Positions 8,308 through 15,955 of a stretch of DNA of 31,591 nt are shown here, piece by piece; position 1 is the stretch's first letter; each line of letters begins with the position of its first letter. Both the position numbers and the translations under genes were made by a program. The notes under the pieces were generated by a model. The model was not told the DNA's origin, did not search any database, and saw nothing but the letters and a program-made list of their open reading frames with translations. The stretch is taken from positions 1 to 31,591 of the forward strand of contig CALKYI010000391.1 in the NCBI GenBank assembly GCA_938003665.1, in the 5' to 3' direction. Source of the stretch: an uncultured Flavobacteriales bacterium (GTDB lineage Bacteria; Bacteroidota; Bacteroidia; Flavobacteriales_D; Sanyastnellaceae).

Positions 8308-8633
8308 GCTTCAATTTCAGCGGTTAAGTCAGCATCCAATAGTTTGGTGCACTTGGGCTCAAGTTCGTCGTACGTACCGCTGAGGACCGTGCATTTCCCT
8401 TTAAAGTGCACTAAAAGCGCACACTGTTCGGCTTGGGTAGCATCGTGGCCGCAAACAGAAACCAACATCTCGATCACGTGATCAAACGTGTTGTGCTCGT
8501 CATTGTACAGCACCAAGTTGAAACCAGCTGTGTCCACTGTTTCCAAAACGGGGTCCACAGCTACCTCTTCCAAGGTGCTGAATTGCACAACGCTAGATGT
8601 TTGTGTCGAATTAAGATGTTTCTGTGACTCCAT
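8304..8633 (-). CDS. clpS: ATP-dependent Clp protease adaptor ClpS
   Basis: Adaptor that delivers proteins with N-degrons to the ClpAP/ClpCP protease. The core LVLYNDEHNTFDHVIEML, followed by QAEQCALLVHFKGKC, is the canonical ClpS fold with the DEHNTFDHV substrate-pocket region. I chose the ATG that yields MESQKHLNSTQT (109 residues), because a perfect -7 box lies 6 bases upstream and the preceding codons look non-coding. No clpA/clpC is in the window. It overlaps rpe tail-to-tail by 4 bases. The arginyltransferase-like gene at 4386-5459 would be a functional partner in N-degron handling. Confidence 0.92.
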   Translation of the reverse strand: MESQKHLNSTQTSSVVQFSTLEEVAVDPVLETVDTAGFNLVLYNDEHNTFDHVIEMLVSVCGHDATQAEQCALLVHFKGKCTVLSGTYDELEPKCTKLLDADLTAEIEA

Positions 8634-8639
8634 TCCTGA

Positions 8640-8647
8640 CAAAAATA
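8640..8647 (-). promoter_or_regulatory. -7 box of clpS
   Basis: Minus-strand TATTTTTG is a perfect match to the Bacteroidota consensus TAnnTTTG and ends 6 bases before the clpS ATG. A -33 TTTG at the usual spacing was not seen. Confidence 0.5.
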
Positions 8648-8710
8648 GACCAATGTAGGTAGGTTGTCGTTTTTTGGAGAACAAACCTCTAAACCGAGGG
8701 TTCTAACTGC

Positions 8711-8929
8711 ATGAGTAAAGCCAAGGTGTTGTTTATCGCTCCCTCCAGTGCAAAGACTGGGCTCGGCGGTTCCCAAGCATTAACGGATTTGGGTTACGAG
8801 GTGAGCAGCGCCTCCACACCCGAAGAGACGGTGTTGACGGCAATGGAGTTGGACCCGCAGGCGGTCATTTGGCCCGATGCGCTCAACCAAGAAAGTAAGT
8901 GGTCTCGTGTAAAAAATGTTCTGGAATGA
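8711..8929 (+). CDS. truncated receiver-like domain, first half of a split regulator
   Basis: A 72-residue frame that looks like the first three beta/alpha units of a response-regulator receiver: strand KVLFIAP, helix GGSQALTDLGY, helix TPEETVLTAMEL, strand QAVIWPDAL (D56 where a phospho-acceptor would fall), helix KWSRVKNVLE. The N-terminal acidic pair of true receivers is absent. The frame is closed by TGA at 8927-8929, but the same frame continues without another stop through NTLISIANDFNPAAIS, which reads like the next receiver strand and helix, into the LytTR domain at 9023-9412. It may therefore be a broken or recoded one-protein regulator, or a gene coupled to the next by the ATGA at 8926-8929. 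The domain assignment is by pattern only. Confidence 0.5.
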   Translation: MSKAKVLFIAPSSAKTGLGGSQALTDLGYEVSSASTPEETVLTAMELDPQAVIWPDALNQESKWSRVKNVLE

Positions 8930-9022
8930 CAAAATACACTCATCTCAATTGCGAACGACTTCAACCCAGCGGCAATTTCAGAAGACGCTATTGAGGTTGA
9001 TTCTCGTGAAACAACAGGCGGT

Positions 9023-9412
9023 GTGAATGTTCCCCTAGCGACTATGAATGCGTTGGTAGAACAATTGGAGCACATCGGAAGCCACGGTACCGGTAACCAC
9101 CAGTTTTACACGAAGGTGGGCAACAAGTTGCGTCGCATTGAACTGGATGAAATTCGCTACATTCAAGTCGAAGGCAAGTACAGTGCCATTCAATTGGAAT
9201 CCCGGCAGTACCACGTGAAGGCGTCTTTGAAAGATTTGCTGTTGATTCTGGCTTCCGATGAATTCGTTCGAGTCAGTCGGAACTTCGTGGTGAATTTGAA
9301 GCACATTGATCACATCGATGTCTATCAAAGCACGGTCCACGTGGCTGGAGAAGATGTGCCAGTCAGCCGCACGTACAAGGACAACTTGATGAAAAACGTT
9401 CGACTTCTTTAA
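9023..9412 (+). CDS. LytTR-domain DNA-binding regulator
   Basis: Transcription factor with a LytTR DNA-binding domain at about residues 28-128 (FYTKVGNKLRRIELDEIRYI, VEGKYSAIQL, DEFVRVSRNFVVNLKHIDHI, VPVSRTYKDNLM). The annotated start is a GTG; an ATG seven codons later is possible. The open frame reaches back to the TGA at 8927 and includes 31 sense codons upstream of the GTG. Removing one A from the run at 8931-8934 would instead start the protein at the ATG at 8926 (MTNTLISIANDF), overlapping the previous stop. So this is either the second half of a split receiver-LytTR protein or a coupled gene with a frameshift. The true N-terminus is uncertain; the LytTR domain is secure. Confidence 0.85.
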   Translation: MNVPLATMNALVEQLEHIGSHGTGNHQFYTKVGNKLRRIELDEIRYIQVEGKYSAIQLESRQYHVKASLKDLLLILASDEFVRVSRNFVVNLKHIDHIDVYQSTVHVAGEDVPVSRTYKDNLMKNVRLL

Positions 9413-9416
9413 GTCG
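9401..9416 (+). repeat. small hairpin over the LytTR stop codon
   Basis: CGACTT and AAGTCG form a perfect 6-bp stem with a CTTT loop that contains the first base of the TAA stop. There is no T-run after it, so it is not a standard intrinsic terminator. It may have no function. Confidence 0.3.
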
Positions 9417-9445
9417 ATTCTGCGCCATTCCCACGGCTTGAGCGT

Positions 9446-9453
9446 TACCTTTG
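9446..9453 (+). promoter_or_regulatory. -7 box of glnS
   Basis: TACCTTTG, a perfect TAnnTTTG, ends 4 bases before the glnS ATG. The transcription start would fall at the start codon, so the mRNA is probably leaderless. No -33 TTTG at standard spacing was found. Confidence 0.55.
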
Positions 9454-9457
9454 CACC

Positions 9458-11137
9458 ATGTCCAATACGTCCATGGAAAGCGAGGATTCAACACGCTCAC
9501 TAAACTTTATCGAGCAGAAAATTGAAGCAGACATTGCCGCCGGTAAACACGGTGGGCAGGTGCACACACGTTTTCCACCGGAACCCAATGGCTATTTGCA
9601 CATCGGTCATGCCAAGGCCATCTGTGTGAGCTTCGGGCTTGCGCAGAAATACGGCGGCAAGACCAACTTGCGTTTCGACGATACGAACCCGGAAAAGGAA
9701 AGCGTCGAATATGTGAACGCCATCCGTGATGACATTGCTTGGTTGGGGTTTGAATGGAACGGTGGGGAGTTCTACACCAGCGATTATTTCCAGCAACTCT
9801 TCGATTACGCTTGTGACTTGATCGGGAAAGGATTGGCGTACGTCGATGACCAAACTGCCGATGAGATTGCTTCGCAAAAAGGCGCTCCTGGTACTCCTGG
9901 GATGAACAGTCCTTTCCGGGAGCGAACGCCAGAGGAGAACCTTCGCTTATTCGAAGAAATGAAGGCAGGCCAATGCCAAGAGGGTGAGCGCGTTCTGCGC
10001 GCCAAGATTGACATGGCCCATGACAACATGCTCATGCGCGACCCGGTGATTTATCGGGTGAAGTTTGTAGAGCACCACCGAACGGGAAATGATTGGGTGA
10101 TCTACCCGATGTATGATTTTGCGCACGGCCAATCGGATTCCATAGAACGCATCTCGCATAGCCTGTGCTCGTTGGAGTTTGAAAACCACCGACCCCTCTA
10201 CAACTGGTTCATTCAAGCATTGGATATCTATCCCAGTGAACAGACGGAATTTGCCCGACTCAATTTGAACTACACCATCATGTCGAAGCGAAAGCTTCTG
10301 CGTCTGGTCGAGGAAGGTGTAGTAGATGGCTGGGACGATCCCCGCATGCCGACCATTTCCGGATTGCGCAGGCGCGGGTATACCCCGGAAAGCATTCGGG
10401 TATTCGCAGACCGTGTAGGTGTCGCGAAGCGCAACAACACCATCGATGTGAGTTTGTTGGAATGGTCGCTGCGGGATGATTTGAACCGCCGCGCCCCACG
10501 CGTCATGGCGGTGTTGAATCCCATTCGCCTCGTCGTATTGAATTACCCCGAAGGCGAGACGGAAATGCTGACGACTGTCAACAATCCAGAGGACGAGTCG
10601 GCGGGTACACGGGAGATTCCGTTCGGGCGTGAGCTGTGGATGGAAGCTGAGGATTTCCGGGTGGACGTCAATAAAAAGTGGTTCCGGTTGGCACCAGGAC
10701 GAACGGTGCGTTTGAAATCCGCTTACATCGTTGAGTACGCCGATCACATCGAGGATGAAAACGGCAATGTGACCGAAGTCCATGTGAACTACATTCCGAA
10801 CAGCCGCAGTGGCCAAGACACTTCAGGGGTAAAACCTAAAGGCACGCTCCACTGGGTGGCTGCAGGTCAAGCTGAAGAAGCGGAGGTGCGGTTGTATGAC
10901 CGGTTGTTCCAAGAGGCTTCGCCAGAAGCTGACGGGGATTTCATGGACGCCTTGAATCCCAATAGCTTGGAAATTCTCAAAGGATGCAAGGTGGAGCCTT
11001 CCTTGGCCCAAGCCGAGGTAGGGACCGTTTTCCAATTCACCCGATTGGGCTATTTCACCTTGGATTCGAAATACAGCACTCCGGGAGCACCGGTGTTCAA
11101 CCGAGCTGTGACCCTGAAGAACGGCTGGAGAGGGTAA
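9458..11137 (+). CDS. glnS: glutaminyl-tRNA synthetase
   Basis: Class I aminoacyl-tRNA synthetase that charges tRNA-Gln directly (559 residues, full length). The HIGH signature is in FPPEPNGYLHIGHAKAI, the second signature is IMSKRKLL (GlnRS form of KMSKS), and the Rossmann core also has RFDDTNPEKE. The two beta-barrel anticodon-binding domains occupy about 340-559 (RLVVLNYPEG, WFRLAPGRTVRLKSAYI, YFTLDSKYS). Its last 88 bases are also read on the other strand as the end of cca. Confidence 0.97.
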   Translation: MSNTSMESEDSTRSLNFIEQKIEADIAAGKHGGQVHTRFPPEPNGYLHIGHAKAICVSFGLAQKYGGKTNLRFDDTNPEKESVEYVNAIRDDIAWLGFEWNGGEFYTSDYFQQLFDYACDLIGKGLAYVDDQTADEIASQKGAPGTPGMNSPFRERTPEENLRLFEEMKAGQCQEGERVLRAKIDMAHDNMLMRDPVIYRVKFVEHHRTGNDWVIYPMYDFAHGQSDSIERISHSLCSLEFENHRPLYNWFIQALDIYPSEQTEFARLNLNYTIMSKRKLLRLVEEGVVDGWDDPRMPTISGLRRRGYTPESIRVFADRVGVAKRNNTIDVSLLEWSLRDDLNRRAPRVMAVLNPIRLVVLNYPEGETEMLTTVNNPEDESAGTREIPFGRELWMEAEDFRVDVNKKWFRLAPGRTVRLKSAYIVEYADHIEDENGNVTEVHVNYIPNSRSGQDTSGVKPKGTLHWVAAGQAEEAEVRLYDRLFQEASPEADGDFMDALNPNSLEILKGCKVEPSLAQAEVGTVFQFTRLGYFTLDSKYSTPGAPVFNRAVTLKNGWRG

Positions 11138-12570
11138 CGGGCCTGTGATTGTGGTGATAGGCCCATTTTGGCCGCCAACTCGAGCATGAGTTCTTTGGCC
11201 GGTCCCGGTTCATTGGGAATCTCACCGTCCAAAATCGCTTCCTTGATGGCGTTTTTCAAATCGCCGATCGGCTTGCTCGGTGGAATGCCAAAGGTTTCCA
11301 TGATTTCTTCACCGGAGATGGGCGGTTGAAAATTGCGCAAGTGATCTTTCTCCTCGACGTCTTTCAATTTCTGGACGACGATGTCGTAGTTGGCGAGGTA
11401 CCGCTTGACGCGGGCTTCGTTTTTAGAAGTGATGTCCGCGCGGCATAGGATCATGAGGGCGTCAATGTCATCGCCAGCATCGAAGAGCAGACGGCGCACA
11501 GCACTGTCCGTGATTTGGTTTTTCGTCAGTGCAATCGGACGCAGGTGCAACAGCACGAGCTTTTGGACAAACTTCATTTTGTGGTCCAATGGCAGCTTCA
11601 TGCGCTTGAAGATTTTGGGCACCATACGGGCGCCTTTGTCTTCGTGTCCGTGAAACGTCCAGCCGTGGTTCCGTTGGAATCGTTTGGTAGCTGGCTTGGC
11701 GATATCATGCAAAATCGCGGCCCAACGCAACCAAAGGTCGTTGGAGACTTTCGCCACGTTATCCAGTACTTCCAGCGTATGGTAGAAGTTGTCTTTGTGA
11801 CCAACTCCGTCTCGCCACTCCACGCCTTTGAGAGCCTCCATCTCAGGGAATATGATGCCCAGCAATCCGCATTTGTCGAGCAACTTGAATCCAATCGAAG
11901 GCCGTGGGCTCAGGATGATCTTGTGCAGCTCGGTGTGGATGCGCTCTTGGCTGATGATCTCCATGCGATTGGCATTCCGCTGAATGGATGCGATGTTGGA
12001 ATCGGTGATGCGGAAGTGCAACTGGGTGGCAAACCGAATCGCCCGCAGCATGCGCAGTGGGTCGTCACTGAATGTGATGTCTGGGTCCAATGGCGTTTGG
12101 ATGCATTCATTCTCCAAGTCTCGAACTCCGTCAAAGGGGTCGACGAGGTCACCGAACGTCGCTTCATTCAAGCTGATGGCGAGGGCATTGATGGTGAAGT
12201 CCCGACGGTTTTGATCGTCTTCAATGGTGCCGTCCTCCACGATGGGCTTGCGGCTTCCGCGTTCGTAGGATTCTTTCCGTGCCCCGACGAATTCCACCTC
12301 CCAGTCGCGGTAGCGGAACATGGCCGTACCGAAGTTCTTGAAGACCGTGACTTTGCCTGCGTTTAGCGCGTTGGAGGCTTTCTTGGCCAATTCGATGCCG
12401 CTTCCTTCAACCACGATGTCGATGTCCTTGCACCGGCGTTGGAGCAAGAGGTCCCGCACGAAGCCACCAATGGCGTAGGCTGACTTTCCTTCTTCGTCCG
12501 CTATTTTTCCAATGGTCTTGAACAGCGGATGGTTCAGGTGGGCCGAGTAGTTCATGGCTTCTACGGACAT
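11050..12570 (-). CDS. cca: CCA tRNA nucleotidyltransferase with HD domain
   Basis: Class II tRNA nucleotidyltransferase/poly(A)-polymerase head fused to an HD domain, 506 residues; adds or repairs the 3' CCA of tRNAs. This is needed here, since the one tRNA in the window lacks an encoded CCA. Motifs are AYAIGGFVRDLLL (nucleotide-binding GG), CKDIDIVV (catalytic DxD), RRDFTINALA (motif C) and the HD-domain WAAILHDIAKP. The first Met gives MSVEAMNYSAHL and has a perfect promoter box 5 bases upstream. Beyond about residue 470 the family match stops, and roughly 30 further residues are read through the antisense of the glnS end, an unusual 88-bp convergent overlap. Confidence 0.93.
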   Translation of the reverse strand: MSVEAMNYSAHLNHPLFKTIGKIADEEGKSAYAIGGFVRDLLLQRRCKDIDIVVEGSGIELAKKASNALNAGKVTVFKNFGTAMFRYRDWEVEFVGARKESYERGSRKPIVEDGTIEDDQNRRDFTINALAISLNEATFGDLVDPFDGVRDLENECIQTPLDPDITFSDDPLRMLRAIRFATQLHFRITDSNIASIQRNANRMEIISQERIHTELHKIILSPRPSIGFKLLDKCGLLGIIFPEMEALKGVEWRDGVGHKDNFYHTLEVLDNVAKVSNDLWLRWAAILHDIAKPATKRFQRNHGWTFHGHEDKGARMVPKIFKRMKLPLDHKMKFVQKLVLLHLRPIALTKNQITDSAVRRLLFDAGDDIDALMILCRADITSKNEARVKRYLANYDIVVQKLKDVEEKDHLRNFQPPISGEEIMETFGIPPSKPIGDLKNAIKEAILDGEIPNEPGPAKELMLELAAKMGLSPQSQARYPLQPFFRVTARLNTGAPGVLYFESKVK

Positions 12571-12575
12571 GGGTT

Positions 12576-12608
12576 CAAAGGTACGCGGATAGCTGTTAGC
12601 TACTCAAA
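12576..12608 (-). promoter_or_regulatory. promoter of cca
   Basis: On the minus strand a -33 TTTG (12605-12608) and a -7 TACCTTTG (12576-12583) are 21 bases apart, matching the Bacteroidota sigma-ABfr promoter layout. The -7 box ends 5 bases before the cca ATG. The -33 element is inside the end of tsaC, so cca has its own promoter within the minus-strand gene run. Confidence 0.6.
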
Positions 12609-13192
12609 ATGAGAATGAGCACCGCATCGTCAAAGTGGACGAACATGAAGGATTGACTAGAATTCAATTCCGCTCGGCGGTAGTGGGCATTGAAGTCCAC
12701 GGCATCGGTGACCCGGTGGTCAACTTCATTGAACGTTTGTGGGGTGGGGTGCTTGGCCAAGTTGGCGCTGGTGGAAGCAAGGGGGGCGCCGATTCCCTGA
12801 ATCAGAAAACTCAGGTACGGGTCGGATACGAGGCGAACGGCGATGGATTCATCCTCTCGCACCATGCCAGGAGCGAAGGTGTGACGTGCCTGGCTGCCGA
12901 GCGTCCCCACGAGCGTCACTGGACGGTCACTCACTTCCAACAGTTCCCACGCTGCCTCCGGTAAATTGGGAAGCAATTGTTCCAGCGCCTGTTCTGAATC
13001 CACGAGCATCAGCAAGGTCTCGGACAAGGCGCGCTGCTTGATATCAAAAATGCGCTGTACGCCCGCTGTGGACGTTGCGTCAGCTGCAAGGCCCCATACG
13101 GTATCTGTGGGGTGCGAAATGACGCCGTCGTTCCGCAACGCTCGCACAGCAGCGAGGGCATCTTCGTGCCAATTCGGACGCTTCTTACCCAT
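12596..13192 (-). CDS. tsaC: Sua5/YciO/YrdC family protein, probable L-threonylcarbamoyladenylate synthase
   Basis: Probably makes threonylcarbamoyl-AMP from threonine, bicarbonate and ATP for the t6A37 modification of tRNAs. YrdC fold (198 residues) with HPTDTVWGLAADA near the N-terminus, the substrate-binding IKQRALSETLLMLV region, HTFAPGMVRED, IAVRLVSDPYL and ASTSANLA (the SxSAN motif). No C-terminal Sua5 domain. The C-terminus after about residue 165 is divergent. It overlaps the purC stop by 8 bases and is the last gene of phoH-purC-tsaC. YciO-type paralogues of unknown role look similar, so the exact enzyme is a family inference. Confidence 0.82.
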   Translation of the reverse strand: MGKKRPNWHEDALAAVRALRNDGVISHPTDTVWGLAADATSTAGVQRIFDIKQRALSETLLMLVDSEQALEQLLPNLPEAAWELLEVSDRPVTLVGTLGSQARHTFAPGMVREDESIAVRLVSDPYLSFLIQGIGAPLASTSANLAKHPTPQTFNEVDHRVTDAVDFNAHYRRAELNSSQSFMFVHFDDAVLILILSS

Positions 13193-14141
13193 TTTTGTTC
13201 GCCGCGATCCACTTAGATACGGCCGCTTTGATGTCGCGCTCCAAATGTTCAGAAGCCGTGCGTTCGAAGGGTTGTCCGGTGACCTGTTCGTAGAGCCCGA
13301 CGTACCGATCGGTCACCTCATTGATGAAGGAGTCCGGCATGTCCGGAACCGTTTGGCCTTCAAGGCCCATGAAGTCATTCGCCATTAGCCATTCTCGGAC
13401 GAATTCTTTGCTGAGTTGCTTCTGTTGCTCACCTTGGTCTTGGCGCTCTTGGTAGCCTTCTGCAATGAAATACCGGGAGCTATCCGGTGTGTGGATCTCA
13501 TCGATTAAGAACAACTGGCCGTTACGCAAACCAAATTCGTATTTGGTGTCCACCAGAATCAACCCTTGTTCGCGGGCCATTTCAGTGCCTCGCTGGAACA
13601 GTGCCCGGGTCACCCGTTCGAGTTCGGCGTAAAGTTCTGCCGATACGATGTTACGCTTCAGAATGTCTTCTTTGCTGATGTCCTCGTCGTGGCCTTCTTC
13701 CGCTTTCGTCGCCGGTGTGATGATGGGCTCCGGGAAACGATCGTGTTCTTTCATGCCTTCAGGCAGGGCCACTCCACACAGGACCCGTTTGCCTGACTTG
13801 TAGGTCCGCCAGGCGTGGCCTGTCAAGTACCCCCGGATGACCATCTCGAGGCGGATGGGCTCGCACGCATGTCCAATGGTCACTTGTGGATGGGGCGTAT
13901 CCACTTTCCATGTGGGGACGATGTCGGAGACGGCGTCGAGAAAAAAGCTCGCGATGCCATTCAGCACCTGACCTTTGAAGGGTATGGGCTTGGGCAGGAT
14001 GACATCAAACGCGCTGATGCGGTCAGAGACCACAGCGACCATCATGTCATTTGCGATGGAGTACATGTCGCGCACCTTTCCGTGATAGGCACGGGTCTGG
14101 GTGGGGAATTGGAAACGCGACGCGTGAAGGGATTGGCTCAT
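13185..14141 (-). CDS. purC: phosphoribosylaminoimidazole-succinocarboxamide synthase
   Basis: SAICAR synthetase of purine biosynthesis: joins CAIR and aspartate with ATP. The 318 residues match the longer Bacteroidota/eukaryote-like form. Motifs are YHGKVRDMYSI (ATP-binding KVRD), VVSDRISAFDVILP, GQVLNGIASFF, VIRGYLTGHAW, LVDTKYEFGLRNGQLFLIDE (metal/substrate site) and HTPDSSRY. Overlaps the phoH end by 4 bases and tsaC by 8 bases, so the three are almost certainly co-transcribed. Confidence 0.97.
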   Translation of the reverse strand: MSQSLHASRFQFPTQTRAYHGKVRDMYSIANDMMVAVVSDRISAFDVILPKPIPFKGQVLNGIASFFLDAVSDIVPTWKVDTPHPQVTIGHACEPIRLEMVIRGYLTGHAWRTYKSGKRVLCGVALPEGMKEHDRFPEPIITPATKAEEGHDEDISKEDILKRNIVSAELYAELERVTRALFQRGTEMAREQGLILVDTKYEFGLRNGQLFLIDEIHTPDSSRYFIAEGYQERQDQGEQQKQLSKEFVREWLMANDFMGLEGQTVPDMPDSFINEVTDRYVGLYEQVTGQPFERTASEHLERDIKAAVSKWIAANKNG

Positions 14142-15100
14142 GCTTTGTTGGGTGAGGTTTCTTCGGACTTTTCAAATGCTTGAATGACGGCCTTGACCAA
14201 ACGGTGTCGGATGACGTCAGAGCCGTCCAATTCGATGAATGAAATGCCATCGATGTTGGGAAGCACGCGCTTCGCATACTTCAGCCCGGAGGCTTGCTTA
14301 TGGGGGAGGTCGATTTGCGATGCATCGCCGGTCACAACAAATTTGGCCTCTTTGCCCATGCGGGTGAGGAACATCTTGATTTGAGCGACCGTGGTATTTT
14401 GGGCTTCATCCAAAATGACAAACGCCTTGTCCAGCGTCCGTCCTCGCATGAAAGCAAGCGGTGCAATCTCGATGACGCCTTTTTCGAGGTAATCCGCCAC
14501 CTTGTCGTACGGCAGCATGTCTGTCAAGGCGTCGTACAGCGGCTGCAAATAGGGATCCAGTTTTTCTTTCAAGTCGCCGGGCAAGAAACCGAGGTTTTCG
14601 CCGGCTTCAACGGCGGGTCGTGTCAAGATGATTTTCTTGACGCGTTTGTCCTTCAAGGCTGCAACCGCCATAGCAACAGCGGTGTACGTCTTGCCGGTGC
14701 CAGCGGGTCCTATGGCGAATACCATGTCGTCTTTGCGGATGGCGTCCACCAGGCGCTGTTGGTTGCGGGTCCGTGCAGTGATGCGGTTGCCATTCGGACC
14801 GTAGACCAATGTGTCGTCCTTTTTGGATTGGGTCAACAATTGGGATTCGTCTGCCCCGATGAGGCGGTGGATGTCGTCTTCGCCCAAAGCGTTGTACCGT
14901 TCGATGTGCCAGAGGATCATGCGCAGCACCTCATCAAACCGCCCCACATCTTCGGCCGCACCTTGAGCGAAAACGGTATCCCCGCGGGTAATCAGGTGCA
15001 ACTTCGAAAACGCGGATTTCAGGATGCGCCAGTTGGAATTTTCAGGGCCCAAGAGCAACAAGGGATCAACACCTTCGATGGATATCTCTTTCTTTTGCAT
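14138..15100 (-). CDS. phoH: PhoH-family ATPase
   Basis: PhoH-like P-loop ATPase/putative RNA helicase (320 residues), often linked to RNA metabolism or phosphate stress. An N-terminal KH-like region (about 1-95) is followed by the ATPase domain, with Walker A AIGPAGTGKTYTAVA, ILTRPAVEAGENLGFLPGD, Walker B AFVILDEAQNTT and VVTGDASQIDLP. I chose the ATG at 15100 (MQKKEISIEGVDPLLLLG), because it starts at the normal family position and has a perfect TATTTTTG box 9 bases upstream. The longer frame extends into the divergent gene. Confidence 0.94.
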   Translation of the reverse strand: MQKKEISIEGVDPLLLLGPENSNWRILKSAFSKLHLITRGDTVFAQGAAEDVGRFDEVLRMILWHIERYNALGEDDIHRLIGADESQLLTQSKKDDTLVYGPNGNRITARTRNQQRLVDAIRKDDMVFAIGPAGTGKTYTAVAMAVAALKDKRVKKIILTRPAVEAGENLGFLPGDLKEKLDPYLQPLYDALTDMLPYDKVADYLEKGVIEIAPLAFMRGRTLDKAFVILDEAQNTTVAQIKMFLTRMGKEAKFVVTGDASQIDLPHKQASGLKYAKRVLPNIDGISFIELDGSDVIRHRLVKAVIQAFEKSEETSPNKA

Positions 15101-15109
15101 GTGCGGATA

Positions 15110-15117
15110 CAAAAATA
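15110..15117 (-). promoter_or_regulatory. -7 box of the phoH-purC-tsaC operon
   Basis: Minus-strand TATTTTTG, a perfect TAnnTTTG, lies 9 bases before the phoH ATG in the 36-base divergent gap. A TTTG lies 15 bases further upstream, closer than the usual -33 spacing. Confidence 0.5.
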
Positions 15118-15124
15118 CGTTCCC

Positions 15125-15132
15125 CACCTTTG
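15125..15132 (+). promoter_or_regulatory. -7-like box of the SAM hydroxide adenosyltransferase gene
   Basis: CACCTTTG (one mismatch to TAnnTTTG) ends 4 bases before the ATG at 15137, the same geometry as at glnS and rpe. It supports that ATG rather than any start further upstream in the open frame antisense to phoH. Confidence 0.45.
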
Positions 15133-15136
15133 CAAA

Positions 15137-15955
15137 ATGCCAATCGTGACCCTTACATCTGACTTTGGTTTGGACAGCCACTACACGGCCGTCATCAAAG
15201 GGGCATTGCACAAGCGTGTTGAGGATGTGCGGATCGTTGATATTTCACACCGCATCCGAAAATTCGATGCTGTGGAAGCTGCGTTTGTGCTGCGTTCTGT
15301 GTACCGTGAATTTCCAGAGGGCAGCATCCATTTAATTTGTGTTCGCAGTGCAGAGACGCCGGAGAGTCCGCACCGGCTGGTGCGGTTGGATGGGCACTAC
15401 TTCATTGGTGCGGATACGGGAGTGTTCCGGCTGTTATCTGACAAACAACCCGAAGGCGTGTTTGACTTTTCGGGGTTGAATTTGGATGTGTCCGCGCCCA
15501 CCTTTCCTGAACGGGAAGTTTTTGTCCCAGCCGCAGCACATCTGGCGCGAGGGGGCAAGGAGGACCTCATCGGTCGCTCTACGGGAGGGCTCAAAGAAGC
15601 CCAGCCGCGCCGATTGAGTTACGACGAGGACACATTGATTGGCCATGTGGTGTACATCGATGATTACGGCAACGTCATCACGAACATCAGCCGTACAGCG
15701 TTCAAGAAATTTGGGAAGGGGCGGCCTTTCGAAATACAGCTCCGCACCAGCAGAATGTCCATTCGAAAGGTATCCGAGCATTACGAGGACGTGCAAGTAG
15801 GCAAGGAAGTGGCCGTATTCAATTATGCCGGACTGCTCGAGATCGCCATGAACAACCACAGCGCCCCGGGTGATCGGGGCGGAGCAGATGCGCTGCTCGG
15901 ACTGAAGCGCGACCAAGTTGTGCGCGTCCAATTTGAATCCGGAACGCTGTTGTGA
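15137..15955 (+). CDS. SAM hydroxide adenosyltransferase (DUF62/SAM hydrolase family)
   Basis: Member of the fluorinase/chlorinase superfamily whose housekeeping branch hydrolyses S-adenosylmethionine to adenosine and methionine. 272 residues: the N-terminal domain has TLTSDFGLDSHYTAVIKG (SAM-binding Asp) and VDISHRIRKFDAVEAAFVL; the C-terminal domain has GHVVYIDDYGNVITNIS (Asn-Ser site). The usual VDPGVGT segment is replaced by VRSAETPESPH followed by YFIGADTGVF, a divergent form that I believe is common in Bacteroidota homologues. The frame is open far upstream, antisense to phoH, but the family start and promoter box fix the ATG. Its stop overlaps the next ATG (TGATG). Confidence 0.85.
   Translation: MPIVTLTSDFGLDSHYTAVIKGALHKRVEDVRIVDISHRIRKFDAVEAAFVLRSVYREFPEGSIHLICVRSAETPESPHRLVRLDGHYFIGADTGVFRLLSDKQPEGVFDFSGLNLDVSAPTFPEREVFVPAAAHLARGGKEDLIGRSTGGLKEAQPRRLSYDEDTLIGHVVYIDDYGNVITNISRTAFKKFGKGRPFEIQLRTSRMSIRKVSEHYEDVQVGKEVAVFNYAGLLEIAMNNHSAPGDRGGADALLGLKRDQVVRVQFESGTLL

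Noticed and set aside
8927..8929. TGA as a selenocysteine codon in the receiver/LytTR pair
   Set aside because: No selenocysteine insertion hairpin was recognised just downstream, the site is not a redox motif, and TGA ends many other genes here normally.
9947..10816. A 289-codon open frame antisense to glnS
   Set aside because: glnS is unambiguous on the plus strand; the antisense product is rich in unlikely composition and matches nothing.
11515..12366. A 283-codon open frame antisense to cca
   Set aside because: It mirrors the conserved cca core; no domain pattern is visible in it.
14294..15136. Long open frame upstream of and in frame with the SAM adenosyltransferase gene, antisense to phoH
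   Set aside because: It has no family similarity, phoH on the other strand is fully conserved, and the true start has a promoter box at 15125-15132.
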